DNA of 64,000 nucleotides from Calamus simplicifolius (lineage: Eukaryota; Streptophyta; Magnoliopsida; Arecales; Arecaceae), in the NCBI GenBank assembly GCA_900491605.1, contig UESW01003900.1:341303-405302 (forward strand). The letters are read 5' to 3'. This document shows positions 1 through 11,375 of the stretch, in pieces. Position numbers and translations under genes: made by a program. The notes under the pieces were generated by a model. That model made no database searches. It was not told where the DNA came from and saw only the letters and a program-made list of their open reading frames with translations. Numbering within the stretch: the stretch's first letter is position 1; each line of letters opens with the position of its first letter.

Positions 1-90
1 ATGCATAGCAACAGCATAGCAACGGCATCTCACATGCATAGCAACAACATCTCACATGCATAATAACTGCATCTCACATGCATAGCATCC
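1..90. repeat. Short imperfect tandem repeat, CATGCATAGCA-type unit
   Basis: About four degenerate copies of a ~20-bp unit containing ATGCATAGCAACA and CATCTCAC run from base 1. The left boundary is outside the window. No function is evident. Confidence 0.5.
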
Positions 91-983
91 ACATATGAAA
101 TCGTAGTATTCATCTACTTACACAATTAGCCAATAACAATTCACAATTTAACTACGCATATCCTGAATTACTTATTTAATACACTGATAACTGGTTTACT
201 TACCTTCGCACGCAATCCAACAGATATCTCATCTAATCAGATGTCGGGGTACCTACACAATTAATTGATTAAAATCTGGATAATGAAATGATTCCTAAGA
301 CTCTACCCTGACCAATCCACGGGCCTAACTTCGGACTCGAAAATCTCTCACCATACTCACTCAAATGGGGAAGTAAAAATACCCCAAGAAACTAGAATCA
401 ACCTAGATTCCAACCATATAATTATTTTCTCATCCCGGCCCGTTACAGGGCCCAAAATCCAGCCCAAAATCTCAATGCAGCATGGCCCAAAAGGCCTGAA
501 CCGGCCGGCCCAGCCGGCCCGGTTCAGCCTTAAATCACCCGATCCCCTGTTTCGGAAGAAACAGGGATGGAGAAGACGCCGGCGGCCAGGGCCGCCGCCG
601 GCCGAATCCACGGCGGTCCGGCCACCGGAGGCCGGGCCAGAGCCGGCCGCCGCCGCGGCCGGCCACACTCCCTCTATCATTCTCTCTAAATCATCTTTTC
701 CCTCCCGATTCATCCGTTCGGGCTGTCTCCATGCCAGCGACTTCTCCGGCGAAATTGGGGGCGGTCCGGCCACCATTGGCCGGACCGGAGCCGGCTGTCG
801 CCGTGACTTGCCTCCCCCTTGAATCCATCCCCCTCAATTTCATTCAATTCATCTCTAATCTCTTCAATTTCTCTCTAATCGTCCGCACGGCTTCAACAGT
901 GCCGGCGGCACGGCCGGCCACCATGGCCGGCCGGACCACCGGACGCACGGCCGGCGCCGGTGGAGGCGCCATCCCGAAGCTCA

Positions 984-1197
984 GGCCCGGCGAGGCGGCG
1001 AGCACGCCGCCGGGCCTGAACCAACCGACGGAAGCCGGTTTGGCTTCCGTCACCGCATGAGAGAGAGGCCGATTGGCCCTCTCTCTCTCCTCTATCACCG
1101 CCACTACTCCGCCGGACGCTGCTCATGGTGCCGGCGGAGTCACCGGCCGGAGCTCGGGCCCGGCGAGGCGGCGGGCACGCCGCCGGGCCCGAACCAA
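984..1197. repeat. Duplicated GC-rich inverted repeat
   Basis: A ~40-bp block occurs at about 984-1024 and again at 1157-1197. Each block starts with GCCCGGCGAGGCGGCG and ends with CGCCGCCGGGCC, so each can fold into a strong GC hairpin. The surrounding 470-1200 stretch is full of GCCGGCC motifs. It lies inside the inferred LTR, so these may be LTR-internal repeats. Confidence 0.5.
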
Positions 1198-1204
1198 TGC
1201 ACGG

Positions 1205-1311
1205 CCGGTTCACTGCATTCTCTCTCTGTCTCCCAGTTTCTGTCTCTCTCTTTCTCTCACGCTATCTCTCTCTCTCTCCCTCTCTCTCATGCTATCTCTC
1301 TCTCTCGAAGC
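1205..1311. repeat. (CT)n microsatellite, interrupted
   Basis: The run is made of CTCTCT with TGTCTC and CACGCTAT interruptions, including a duplicated CTCTCTCTCATGCTAT-like block. It is upstream of the TATA-like sequence in the inferred LTR. Confidence 0.85.
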
Positions 1312-1532
1312 CAGAAAATTTACCTGGTGGAGGAAGTGCGCCTGCGGAAGGGTCCTCATCCTCCCTATTTATTCACTTGAGCAGCGCCTCGGATCTGAGT
1401 TTTCCCGGAAGGCCAAACGCTTCGCCTGGAGCGAAGCGTTAGTCCGAGAACCCAAAAGTCAGGAGCTTGGTTCATTTGAACCAAGCCTGGTTCGTCTGAA
1501 CCAAATCTGGTTCATTTGAACCGGGTATTACA

Positions 1533-2816
1533 AGAGGCACTACCGGTCTGTGAATCTTGCTTAGAGGAAAAAATGACCAAGCGGCCATTCTCGGCCAAAG
1601 GCAATAGAGCTAAGGAGATATTAGAATTGGTTCACTCTGATTTGTGTGGCCCAATGAACATCCAAGCTAGAGGTGGTTTTGAGTACTTTGTCACTTTTAT
1701 TGATGATTACTCAAGATATGGGTATATTTATCTAATGCGCCGTAAGTCTGAATGTTTTGAAAAATTTAAAATTTTTAAGGCAGAAACGGAGAACCGTCAT
1801 GGTAAAAATATCAAGACACTATGATCCGATCGTGGTGGCGAGTACCTCTTAGGGGAGTTCACAGATTACTTATTAGATGCTGGGATTGAATCTCAGTTGT
1901 CTGCACCTAGTACGCCACAGCAAATGGTGTAGCTGAAAGAAGGAATAGGACTCTTATGGATATGGTTAGATCTATGATGAGTTATTCAGACTTACCTATT
2001 TCATTTTGGGGATATGCATTAGAGACAGCTGCATATATTCTTAACTTGGTACCATCTAAGTCAGTACCTAAGACACCCACAGAACTGTGGACTGGGCGCA
2101 AGCCTAGTCTAAGACATGTTCGGGTTTGGGGTTGTCCAGCACATGTACTAAAAGGTAAACCAGATAAGTTGGAATCAAGGACAGATGTATGCTTCTTTGT
2201 TGGATATCCTAAAGGAACAAAAGGTGGTTTATTTTATTGTCCTAAGGATCAAAAGGTCATTGTTAGCACCAATGCCCGATTCTTTGAGGACTATATTATA
2301 GACCACAAATCCAGAAGTAAAATTGCTCTAGAAGAGTTGAGAGGCGATAAAACTAGACTGGTTCCTTTAATACCAATAGTACAAGCAGAAACACCACAAG
2401 AAAGTAGGTTCCCAAACTTTCCAATAACTATTCGTAGTGGGAGATGTATAGTAACACGAACTGACCCTAAACTGGTACAAAAGGATACCATTAATGCACC
2501 CGTTTCAGAACCAGTGCAGGTTGATGGAGCACAAGGATCAGAGTCAGATCGTATTACTACAAGCACATACAATCAGGTTGTGCCTCGTCGTAGTGGGAGG
2601 GTTGTAAATACACCTAAACGGTATATGTTCCTTGGAGAGTCATATGACAGAATCTCTGATGAACTGGATACTGAACCCAGTAGCTACAATGAAGCATTAC
2701 AGGATAAAGATGCAACTCTTTGGCAAAATGCTATGAAATCAGAGATAGAGTCTATGCACTTTAATCAGGTCTGGGATCTTGTAGAACCACCCGAGGGAGT
2801 AAAACCCATCGGATGC
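1533..2816 (+). pseudogene. Copia integrase plus start of RT, unit 1 (broken)
   Basis: This is homologous to the integrase regions at 5813-7097 and 10093-11375. It carries the end of the integrase zinc-binding region (CESCLEEKMTKRPF), the catalytic core (HSDLCGPMN...FIDDYSRYGYIY) and the C-terminal part. The conserved beginning of copia RT, ending KPIGC, follows. An in-frame TGA at about 1822 replaces the CGA of the sister copies, and one base is missing near 1920, so the frame is broken twice. It reads through 2340 in the frame that is shifted in the other two units. It cannot make a functional integrase. The protein would integrate retrotransposon cDNA in the nucleus. Confidence 0.85.
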
Positions 2817-3235
2817 GTGCTAATTGATGACCAGCTCTACAAGCGGTCCTTCTCTATGCCACTGCTCAGATGCCTCCGCCCATTCGAAGCTGATTACGCC
2901 CTTCGGGAGGTGCACGAGGGGATTTGTGGCAACCATCTGGGAAGCCGATCCCTGTGCCACAAGGTGCTGCGTCAAGGCTACTATTGGCCAACCATGCAAA
3001 AGGATGCAGACGACCTTGTCCGAGCTTGCGACCCATGCCAAAGGCACTCAAGCATTCAGAGGCTCCCCTTCGCCAGCCTGGTCCCCATATCCTTCGCTTG
3101 GCCCTTCGCCAAGTGGGAAATGGACATTCTCGGCCCATTTCCACTCGCCACGGGGCAATGGAAGTTCCTGTTCGTCGCCATAGATTACTTCACCAAATGG
3201 ATCGAGGCGGAGGCAGTTGCATAAATAACAGAGGC
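2817..3235 (+). pseudogene. Gypsy (Tat) integrase N-terminal fragment, unit 1
   Basis: Translation switches abruptly from copia RT (KPIGC) to a gypsy integrase starting at LIDDQLYKRSF. The HHCC zinc finger follows: H in REVHEGI, H in GNHLGS, and RACDPCQRH. Then comes the first catalytic Asp in WEMDILGPFP and the segment FVAIDYFTKWIEA. It is colinear with Tat-1 integrase (11376-11793) and Tat-2 (38578-38990). The fragment ends with a TAA at 3222-3224 (CAA in Tat-1) just before the unit boundary. It is fused in frame to the copia ORF. Confidence 0.88.
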
Positions 3236-4443
3236 GTAGGATCATTGTAATATTTTATAGCATGAATGCTCCGGTTTTTTGAGAGCTTTGTTTGTAAATA
3301 CGTAGCATGTGAACTCCTATATGGAGGCATAGGATTTTTGTAATCTGGTGCGGCTCTATGGAGGAAGATAACCTGCTGCACGTTGCAAGATATGATTCTA
3401 AGGAGAATCGAATGAAGATAGGATTCTAAGTAGAAACCGTTGCATGATAGGATTCTAAGCAGAATCTGTTGAAGATAGGATGCTAAGAAGAATCCTTGCA
3501 TGATAGGATTCTAAAGAGAACCCGTTGCATGATAGGATTCTAAGCAGAATCCGTTGCAGATAAGATTTCAAGGAAATCCGTTGCAGATCACGATTCTAAA
3601 GAAAATCTCCGCTGGGGGCCAGCCCCCAGACCCCCGTATGCGAAGCGGCAAATCGTCGAGCAAAGTAGCAATCATGGTGCAACAGAGATCTTCATCTGCA
3701 TGGAAAATTTTGACCATAATAACAGGGATTTTATTTATCTTGTTTATATTGGTTATGTTGCATACTTGCTTGATTGTTTATCCTTTTGTTCTTATGTCTA
3801 TAACTAGGAGAACATGGTTAATTGGATAATCACTTGCTGTTTGTGTTTTGAATTTATAAGATAATCAAACACAAGTTTTATAACCCTCAAAATATTGTTT
3901 AAATAACTAAGTGGGAGAGGGAATTAATCACATTTAAATCCCATGGTCCCATCACTTGTTTATTGGTGAGGTAGTTAATTTCACGTGTTAGCATTAGTGC
4001 TTTCCTCCCCATAGGATGAAATTGATTGCCAGCTCACCAAGAATAATCCCTAGTAGTTGTTAATGTTGGATTACCTCTCCATCTGAGGGATCCACCATGG
4101 GACAATGGATCTAGCATTGAGTGATGGTATACACTTAGGTATAAATATTGGTATCCTCCCCATCGGAGTCACTACAAATATTTATATGACCAAAGTTAGC
4201 CAGCTAATTAATTTTACTTGGTATGTTACCTTTTACCTAGATAGTAAAATTAATAGGTTTTATCTGTCTAGATAAATGATGAGTAGTAGACGTCCTCCCA
4301 TCGAGGCATACTATTCAAATGTACTAGGCTGCTGGCAAATTCTTTTATTATGTAGTGGTTGAGGGGCCCTACTTATAATTTTGAATTTAAAGTTTATTGC
4401 TCATTATATCTTATTTGATGTATGAATGATTCTCAGGATTAAA
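3236..4443 (+). other. Copia 3'/LTR-like segment and leader, unit 2
   Basis: There is no coding sequence supported here. The segment begins GTAGGATCATTG at the unit boundary, then carries a TATA-like CCTATATGG (about 3316), a cluster of short hairpins (3391-3622) and a long AT-rich leader. The leader ends TTCTCAGGATTAAA just before the gag ATG. Because adjacent units share this single segment, it should include the LTR. However, I found neither clean TG...CA ends nor the usual TGGTATCAGAGC primer-binding site, so I do not delimit the LTR. Confidence 0.5.
3391..3622. repeat. Cluster of eight small hairpins in copia leader, unit 2
   Basis: Eight imperfect ~28-bp tandem units have the form GATAGGATTCTAAGCAGAATCCGTTGCAT. 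In most of them GGATTCT pairs with AGAATCC across a 4-nt loop. The cluster ends with a perfect GC stem, CTGGGGGC-CA-GCCCCCAG, at 3605-3622. As transcribed RNA it would form a row of stem-loops. Confidence 0.75.
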
Positions 4444-5373
4444 ATGTCTTCTTTCAATCCACTTGCTGTGATACTCAAAGAAAACAAATTGACTGGTCCT
4501 AATTACATTGATTGGAAAAGAAACCTGGATATAGTGTTAACTGCAGAAGGGTACAAGTATGTGCTCACTCAGGTCTGTCCCGCAGAGCCCGGTGAAGGGG
4601 CTTCAGATGAGGAGTCCCAAGCTTACCGTAAGTGGGTTAAGGCTGATGAGATGGCGCGGTGTTACATATTGGCATCTATGTCAAATGTTCTGCAACATCA
4701 GCATCAATCTATGCCCTCTGCCTATGACATGATGTTCAACCTCAAAGAAATGTTTGGGGATCAGAGTCGTGCAGCTAGGCAGACTGCGATGAAAGAACTG
4801 ATGAACACTAATATGGCTGAAGGAACTCCTGTCAGGGATCATGTTCTAAAGATGATTAGTCTTCTGAATGAACTGGAGATCCTTGGAGCGGAGATGGATG
4901 GGGAAACCCAGGTTGATATCATTCTCCAGTCCCTACCTGATTCTTTTAAGCAGTTCTGCCTAAATTACACTATGAACAAAATGAATTTTTCACTGGCAGA
5001 GCTACTTAAAGAACTTCAGGTAGCAGAGAGTTTCATTAAGAAGCCTGCAGTTGCTATGGTTACTGAAAAAGGTTCTTCTTCGAAGTCTCATGCTAAGAAG
5101 AAGAAAAAGGTTCAGAAAAAGAAACAGCATCAGGCCCCACAGCCCAATGGGGAAATAAAAAAGAAGGGAAAGTGCTTCGTCTGCAAGCAGCCAGGTCACT
5201 GGAAGCAGCAATGTCCAGTTTGGCTTGCCAGGAAACAGGCTAGAGGTATATCTCATTCACTTGTAGTTGAAACTTGTTTAGTGCTGTTATCTACCAGTGG
5301 CTGGTGTGTAGATACGGGAGCCACTAATCATGTTTGCAATTCTTTGCAGGGGTTCCAGCAGACCCGCAGCTAA
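4444..5373 (+). pseudogene. Copia gag and start of protease, unit 2
   Basis: I take the ATG in AAAATGTCTTC (4444); an upstream in-frame ATG at 4426 lies before the CTCAG. The product matches the copia gag family (UBN2-type): NYIDWKRNLD near the start and a long helical middle. A lysine-rich linker and an intact zinc knuckle, CFVCKQPGHWKQQC (CX2CX4HX4C), follow. The frame continues into the aspartic protease active site CVDTGATNHVC. It then shifts, because bases are missing after CAGACCCGC compared with the sister copy at 9645. Gag would build the cytoplasmic virus-like particle and protease would cut the polyprotein. This is the best-preserved gag of the array. Confidence 0.85.
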
Positions 5374-7097
5374 GTGATGGGAGATTTACATATTTCTGGG
5401 AGATGGCACGAGAGTGTCAGTAGTTGCAGTGGGAGATTTTAGCTTTTCTTTTAGTAGAAATAGAATTTTAATATTAAAAGACTGTTTTTTGTACCTTCAA
5501 TTAGAAGGAATTTAATTTCAGTTTCTAAGTTGGTTGATGATGGATATTCAGTTTATTTTAATGACTCCGTTGTTATTAAGAAAAATAAACATTTTATCTG
5601 TTCTGGTACATTGGTGGATGGTCTTTATATTATTAATCCTGTTTCTCCTACTGTGCAACTAAATGAAGTGAATAACAATAATAGACCATGTAAGAGAAAA
5701 CATCCTTCTGAAATGAATCAAACTTATCTTTGGCACTTGCGCCTAGGTCATATAAATCTAAGACGGATTTCTAGACTGGTTCAAGATGGACCATTAGGTT
5801 CATTGGAAGTAGAGGCACTACCGGTCTGTGAATCTTGCTTAGAAGGAAAAATGACCAAGCGGCCATTCTCGGCCAAAGGCAATAGAGCTAAGGAGATATT
5901 AGAATTGGTTCACTCTGATTTGTGTGGCCCAATGAACATCCAAGCTAGAGGTGGTTTTGAGTACTTTGTCACTTTTATTGATGATTACTCAAGATATGGG
6001 TATATTTATCTGATGCGCCGTAAGTCTGAATGCTTTGAAAAATTTAAAATTTTTAAGGCAGAAACGGAGAACCGTCATGGTAAAAATATCAAGACACTAC
6101 GATCCGATCGTGGTGGCGAGTACCTCTTAGGGGAGTTCACAGATTACTTATTAGATGCTGGGATTGAATCCCAGTTGTCTGCACCTAGTACGCCACAGCA
6201 AAATGGTGTAGCTGAAAGAAGGAATAGGACTCTTATGGATATGGTTAGATCTATGATGAGTTATTCAGACTTACCTATTTCGTTTTGGGGATATGCATTA
6301 GAGACAGCTGCATATATTCTTAACTTGGTACCATCTAAGTCAGTACCTAAGACACCCACAGAACTGTGGACTGGGCGCAAGCCTAGTCTAAGACATGTTC
6401 GGGTTTGGGGTTGTCCAGCACATGTACTAAAAGGTAAACCAGATAAGTTGGAATCAAGGACAGATGTATGCTTCTTTGTTGGATATCCTAAAGGAACAAA
6501 AGGTGGTTTATTTTATTGTCCTAAGGATCAGAAGGTCATTGTTAGCACCAATGCCCGATTCTTGGAGGAGGACTATATTATAGACCACAAACCCAGAAGT
6601 AAAATTGCTCTAGAAGAGTTGAGAGGCGATAAACTAGACTGGCTCCTTTAATACCAATAGTACAAGCAGAAACACCACAAGAAAGTAGGTTCCCAAACTT
6701 TCCAATAACTATTCGTAGTGGGAGAAGTATAGTAACACGAACTGACCCTGAACTGGTACAAAAGGATACCATTAATGCACCAGTTTCAGAACCAGTGCAG
6801 GTTGATGGAGCACAAGGATCAGAGTCAGATCGTATTACTACAAGCACATACAATCAGGTTGTGCCTCGTCGTAGTGGGAGGGTTGTAAATACACCTAAAC
6901 GGTATATGTTCCTTGGAGAGTCATATGACAGAATCTCTGATGAACTGGATACTGAACCCAGTAGCTACAATGAAGCATTACAGGATAAAGATGCAACTCT
7001 TTGGCAAAATGCTATGAAATCAGAGATAGAGTCTATGCACTTTAATCAGGTCTGGGATCTTGTAGAACCACCCGAGGGAGTAAAACCCATCGGATGC
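5374..7097 (+). pseudogene. Copia protease tail, integrase and RT start, unit 2
   Basis: An open stretch (about 5530-6651) holds the GAG-pre-integrase zinc region (HLRLGHINLRR ... CESCLEGKMTKR). The rve core follows, with Asp in HSDLCGP, Asp in RSDRGGEY and Glu in QQNGVAERRNR, then the C-terminal PVWGCPAHV-like region. One base is missing near 6633 relative to unit 1, so the frame stops at LDWLL. Downstream, the 6795-7097 part resumes with the RT-start region (NEALQDKDATLWQNAM ... KPIGC). Most of RT and all copia RNase H are absent, replaced by the gypsy fragment. Confidence 0.85.
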
Positions 7098-7516
7098 GTG
7101 CTAATTGATGACCAGCTCTACAAGCGGTCCTTCTCTATGCCACTGCTCAGATGCCTCCGCCCATTCGAAGCTGATTACGCCCTTCGGGAGGTGCACGAGG
7201 GGATTTGTGGCAACCATCTGGGAAGCCGATCCCTGTGCCACAAGGTGCTGCGTCAAGGCTACTATTGGCCAACCATGCAAAAGGATGCAGACGACCTTGT
7301 CCGAGCTTGCGACCCATGCCAAAGGCACTCAAGCATTCAGAGGCTCCCCTTCGCCAGCCTGGTCCCCATATCCTTCGCTTGGCCCTTCGCCAAGTGGGAA
7401 ATGGACATTCTCGGCCCATTTCCACTCGCCACGGGGCAATGGAAGTTCCTGTTCGTCGCCATAGATTACTTCACCAAATGGATCGAGGCGGAGGCAGTTG
7501 CATAAATAACAGAGGC
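7098..7516 (+). pseudogene. Gypsy (Tat) integrase N-terminal fragment, unit 2
   Basis: This is near-identical to the fragment at 2817-3235, with the same junction to copia, the same HHCC finger and the same TAA near its end (7503-7505). Sharing that stop with unit 1 but not with the last unit suggests units 1 and 2 are the more closely related pair. Confidence 0.88.
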
Positions 7517-8723
7517 GTAGGATCATTGTAATATTTTATAGCATGAATGCTCCGGTTTTTTGAGAGCTTTTTGTAAATACGTAGCATGTGAACTCCTATA
7601 TGGAGGCATAGGATTTTTGTAATCTGGTGCGGCTCTATGGAGGAAGATAACCTGCTGCACGTTGCAAGATATGATTCTAAGGAGAATCGAATGAAGATAG
7701 GATTCTAAGTAGAAACCGTTGCATGATAGGATTCTAAGCAGAATCTGTTGAAGATAGGATGCTAAGAAGAATCCTTGCATGATAGGATTCTAAAGAGAAC
7801 CCGTTGCATGATAGGATTCTAAGCAGAATCCGTTGCAGATAAGATTTCAAGGAAATCCGTTGCAGATCACGATTCTAAAGAAAATCTCCGCTGGGGGCCA
7901 GCCCCCAGACCCCCGTATGCGAAGCGGCAAATCGTCGAGCAAAGTAGCAATCATGGTGCAACAGAGATCTTCATCTGCATGGAAAATTTTGACCATAATA
8001 ACAGAGATTTTATTTATCTTATTTATATTGGTTATGTTGCATACTTGCTTGATTGTTTATCCTTTTGTTCTTATGTCTATAACTAGGAGAACATGGTTAA
8101 TTGGATAATCACTTGCTGTTTGTGTTTTGAATTTATAAGATAATCAAACACAAGTTTTATAACCCTCAAAATATTGTTTAAATAACTAAGTGGGAGAGGG
8201 AATTAATCACATTTAAATCCCATGGTCCCATCACTTGTTTATTGGTGAGGTAGTTAATTTCACGTGTTAGCATTAGTGCTTTCCTCCCCATAGGATGAAA
8301 TTGATTGCCAGCTCACCAAGAATAATCCCTAGTAGTTGTTAATGTTGGATTACCTCTCCATCTGAGGGATCCACCATGGGACAATGGATCTAGCATTGAG
8401 TGATGGTATACACTTAGGTATAAATATTGGTATCCTCCCCATCGGAGTCACTACAAATATTTATATGACCAAAGTTAGCCAGCTGATTAATTTTACTTGG
8501 TATGTTACCTTTTACCTAGATAGTAAAATTAATAGGTTTTATCTGTCTAGATAAATGATGAGTAGTAGACGTCCTCCCATCGAGGCATACTATTCAAAGT
8601 GTACTAGGCTGCTGGCAAATTCTTTTATAATGTAGTGGTTGAGGGGCCCTACTTATAATTTTGAATTTAAAGTTTATTGCTCATTATATCTTATTTGATG
8701 TATGAATGATTCTCAGGATTAAA
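7517..8723 (+). other. Copia 3'/LTR-like segment and leader, unit 3, with hairpin cluster
   Basis: It repeats 3236-4443 with few changes. The eight-hairpin cluster and GC stem lie at about 7673-7908. A four-base difference (GAGCTTTTTG against GAGCTTTGTTTG) and scattered substitutions distinguish the copies. No gene is seen. Confidence 0.5.
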
Positions 8724-9796
8724 ATGTCTTCTTTCAATCCACTTGCTGTGATACTCAAAGAAAACAAATTGACTGGTCCTAATTACATTGATTGGAAAAG
8801 AAACCTGGATATAGTGTTAACTGCAGAAGGGTACAAGTATGTGCTCACTCAGGTCTGTTCCGCAGAGCCCGGTGAAGGGGCTTCAGATGAGGAGTCCCAA
8901 GCTTACCGTAAGTGGGTTAAGGCTGATGAGATGGCGCGGTGTTACATATTGGCATCTATGTCAAATGTTCTGCAACATCAGCATCAATCTATGCCCTCTG
9001 CCTATGACATGATGTTCAACCTCAAAGAAATGTTTGGGGATCAGAGTCGTGCAGCTAGGCAGACTGCGATGAAAGAGCTGATGAACACTAATATGGCTGA
9101 AGGAACTCCTGTCAGGGATCATGTTCTAAAGATGATTAGTCTTCTGAATGAACTGGAGATCCTTGGAGCGGAGATGGATGGGGAAACCCAGGTTGATATC
9201 ATTCTCCAGTCCCTACCTGATTCTTTTAAGCAGTTCTGCCTAAATTACACTATGAACAAAATGAATTTTTCACTGGCAGAGCTACTTAAAGAACTTCAGG
9301 TAGCAGAGAGTTTCATTAAGAAGCCTGTAGTTGCTATGGTTACTGAAAAAGGTTCTTCTTCGAAGTCTCATGCTAAGAAGAAGAAAAAGGTTCAGAAAAA
9401 GAAACAGCATCAGGCCCCACAGCCCAATGGGGATATAAAAAAGAAGGAAAGTGCTTCGTCTGCAAGCAGCCAGGTCACTGGAAGCAGCAATGTCCAGTTT
9501 GGCTTGCCAGGAAACAGGCTAGAGGTATATCTCATTCACTTGTAGTTGAAACTTGTTTAGTGCTGTTATCTACCAGTGGCTGGTGTGTAGATACGGGAGC
9601 CACTAATCATGTTTGCAATTCTTTGCAGGGGTTCCAGCAGACCCGACAGCTAAGTGATGGGGAGATTTACATATTTCTGGGAGATGGCACGAGAGTGTCA
9701 GTAGTTGCAGTGGGAGATTTTAGCTTTTCTTTTAGTAGAAATAGAATTTTAATATTAAAAGACTATTTTTTGTACCTTCAATTAGAAGGAATTTAA
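8724..9796 (+). pseudogene. Copia gag and protease, unit 3 (frameshifted)
   Basis: It is the same gag as at 4444. One base is missing near 9448 (AAGAAGGAAAG against AAGAAGGGAAAG), which throws the zinc knuckle out of frame, and gag ends early. The protease active site CVDTGATNHVC reappears in another frame at about 9585-9620 and stays open to 9796, beyond the point where unit 2 breaks. Each unit therefore carries different lesions. Confidence 0.85.
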
Positions 9797-11375
9797 TTTC
9801 AGTTTCTAAGTTGGTTGATGATGGATATTCAGTTTATTTTAATGACTCCGTTGTTATTAAGAAAAATAAACATTTTATCTGTTCTGGTACATTGGTGGAT
9901 GGTCTTTATATTATTAATCCTGTTTCTCCTACTGTGCAACTAAATGAAGTGAATAACAATAATAGACCATGTAAGAGAAAACATCCTTCTGAAATGAATC
10001 AAACTTATCTTTGGCACTTGCGCCTAGGTCATATAAATCTAAGACGGATTTCTAGACTGGTTCAAGATGGACCATTAGGTTCATTGGAAGTAGAGGCACT
10101 ACCGGTCTGTGAATCTTGCTTAGAAGGAAAAATGACCAAGCGGCCATTCTCGGCCAAAGGCAATAGAGCTAAGGAGATATTAGAATTGGTTCACTCTGAT
10201 TTGTGTGGCCCAATGAACATCCAAGCTAGAGGTGGTTTTGAGTACTTTGTCACTTTTATTGATGATTACTCAAGATATGGGTATATTTATCTGATGCGCC
10301 GTAAGTCTGAATGCTTTGAAAAATTTAAAATTTTTAAGGCAGAAACGGAGAACCGTCATGGTAAAAATATCAAGACACTACGATCCGATCGTGGTGGCGA
10401 GTACCTCTTAGGGGAGTTCACAGATTACTTATTAGATGCTGGGATTGAATCCCAGTTGTCTGCACCTAGTACGCCACAGCAGAATGGTGTAGCTGAAAGA
10501 AGGAATAGGACTCTTATGGATATGGTTAGATCTATGATGAGTTATTCAGACTTACCTATTTCATTTTGGGGATATGCATTAGAGACAGCTGCATATATTC
10601 TTAACTTGGTACCATCTAAGTCAGTACCTAAGACACCCACAGAACTGTGGACTGGGCGCAAGCCTAGTCTAAGACATGTTCGGGTTTGGGGTTGTCCAGC
10701 ACATGTACTAAAAGGTAAACCAGATAAGTTGGAATCAAGGACAGATGTATGCTTCTTTGTTGGATATCCTAAAGGAACAAAAGGTGGTTTATTTTATTGT
10801 CCTAAGGATCAGAAGGTCATTGTTAGCACCAATGCCCGATTCTTGGAGGACTATATTATAGACCACAAACCCAGAAGTAAAATTGCTCTAGAAGAGTTGA
10901 GAGGCGATAAACTAGACTGGCTCCTTTAATACCAATAGTACAAGCAGAAACACCACAAGAAAGTAGGTTCCCAAACTTTCCAATAACTATTCGTAGTGGG
11001 AGATGTATAGTAACACGAACTGACCCTAAACTGGTACAAAAGGATACCATTAATGCACCAGTTTCAGAACCAGTGCAGGTTGATGGAGCACAAGGATCAG
11101 AGTCAGATCGTATTACTACAAGCACATACAATCAGGTTGTGCCTCGTCGTAGTGGGAGGGTTGTAAATACACCTAAACGGTATATGTTCCTTGGAGAGTC
11201 ATATGACAGAATCTCTGATGAACTGGATACTGAACCCAGTAGCTACAATGAAGCATTACAGGATAAAGATGCAACTCTTTGGCAAAATGCTATGAAATCA
11301 GAGATAGAGTCTATGCACTTTAATCAGGTCTGGGATCTTGTAGAACCACCCGAGGGAGTAAAACCCATCGGATGC
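9797..11375 (+). pseudogene. Copia integrase and RT start, unit 3
   Basis: The integrase is open from about 9811 to 10929, with the same zinc region, D-D-E core and C-terminal part as the copy at 5530. It ends at the same one-base deletion seen in unit 2 (LDWLL). The tail with KPIGC is at 11073-11375. It lacks the three extra bases found in unit 2 near 6566 (GAGGAGGAC). Confidence 0.85.

Larger units (their letters stand above)
1..1532 (+). mobile_element. Right-hand part of an unclassified LTR, ending TTACA
   Basis: There is no convincing gene here; open frames overlap on both strands in GC-rich, low-complexity DNA. The segment ends ...GGGTATTACA at 1532 and the next base starts copia integrase sequence that is uninterrupted in the sister units at 5813 and 10093. 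Plant LTRs commonly end in TTACA/CA, and a TATA-like CTATTTATTC lies at about 1363-1372. I infer the 3' end of an LTR inserted into, or joined to, the first copia unit. The left end of the LTR is not seen and its family is unknown. If it is an insertion, the target duplication should be AGAGG (1533-1537). Confidence 0.4.

Noticed and set aside
357..1519. Overlapping ORFs on both strands of the GC-rich left end
   Set aside because: They exist in five frames at once, are Pro/Arg/Gly/Ala-rich and have no recognisable domain; GC-rich DNA has few stops.
2820..3250. Several overlapping ORFs inside the gypsy integrase fragment
   Set aside because: They are shadows of the zinc-finger frame in other frames and recur only because the unit is repeated.
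3660..3700. TGGTGCAACAGAG as a primer-binding site of the copia array unit
   Set aside because: It matches the standard TGGTATCAGAGC at only part of its positions and no LTR end lies just before it.
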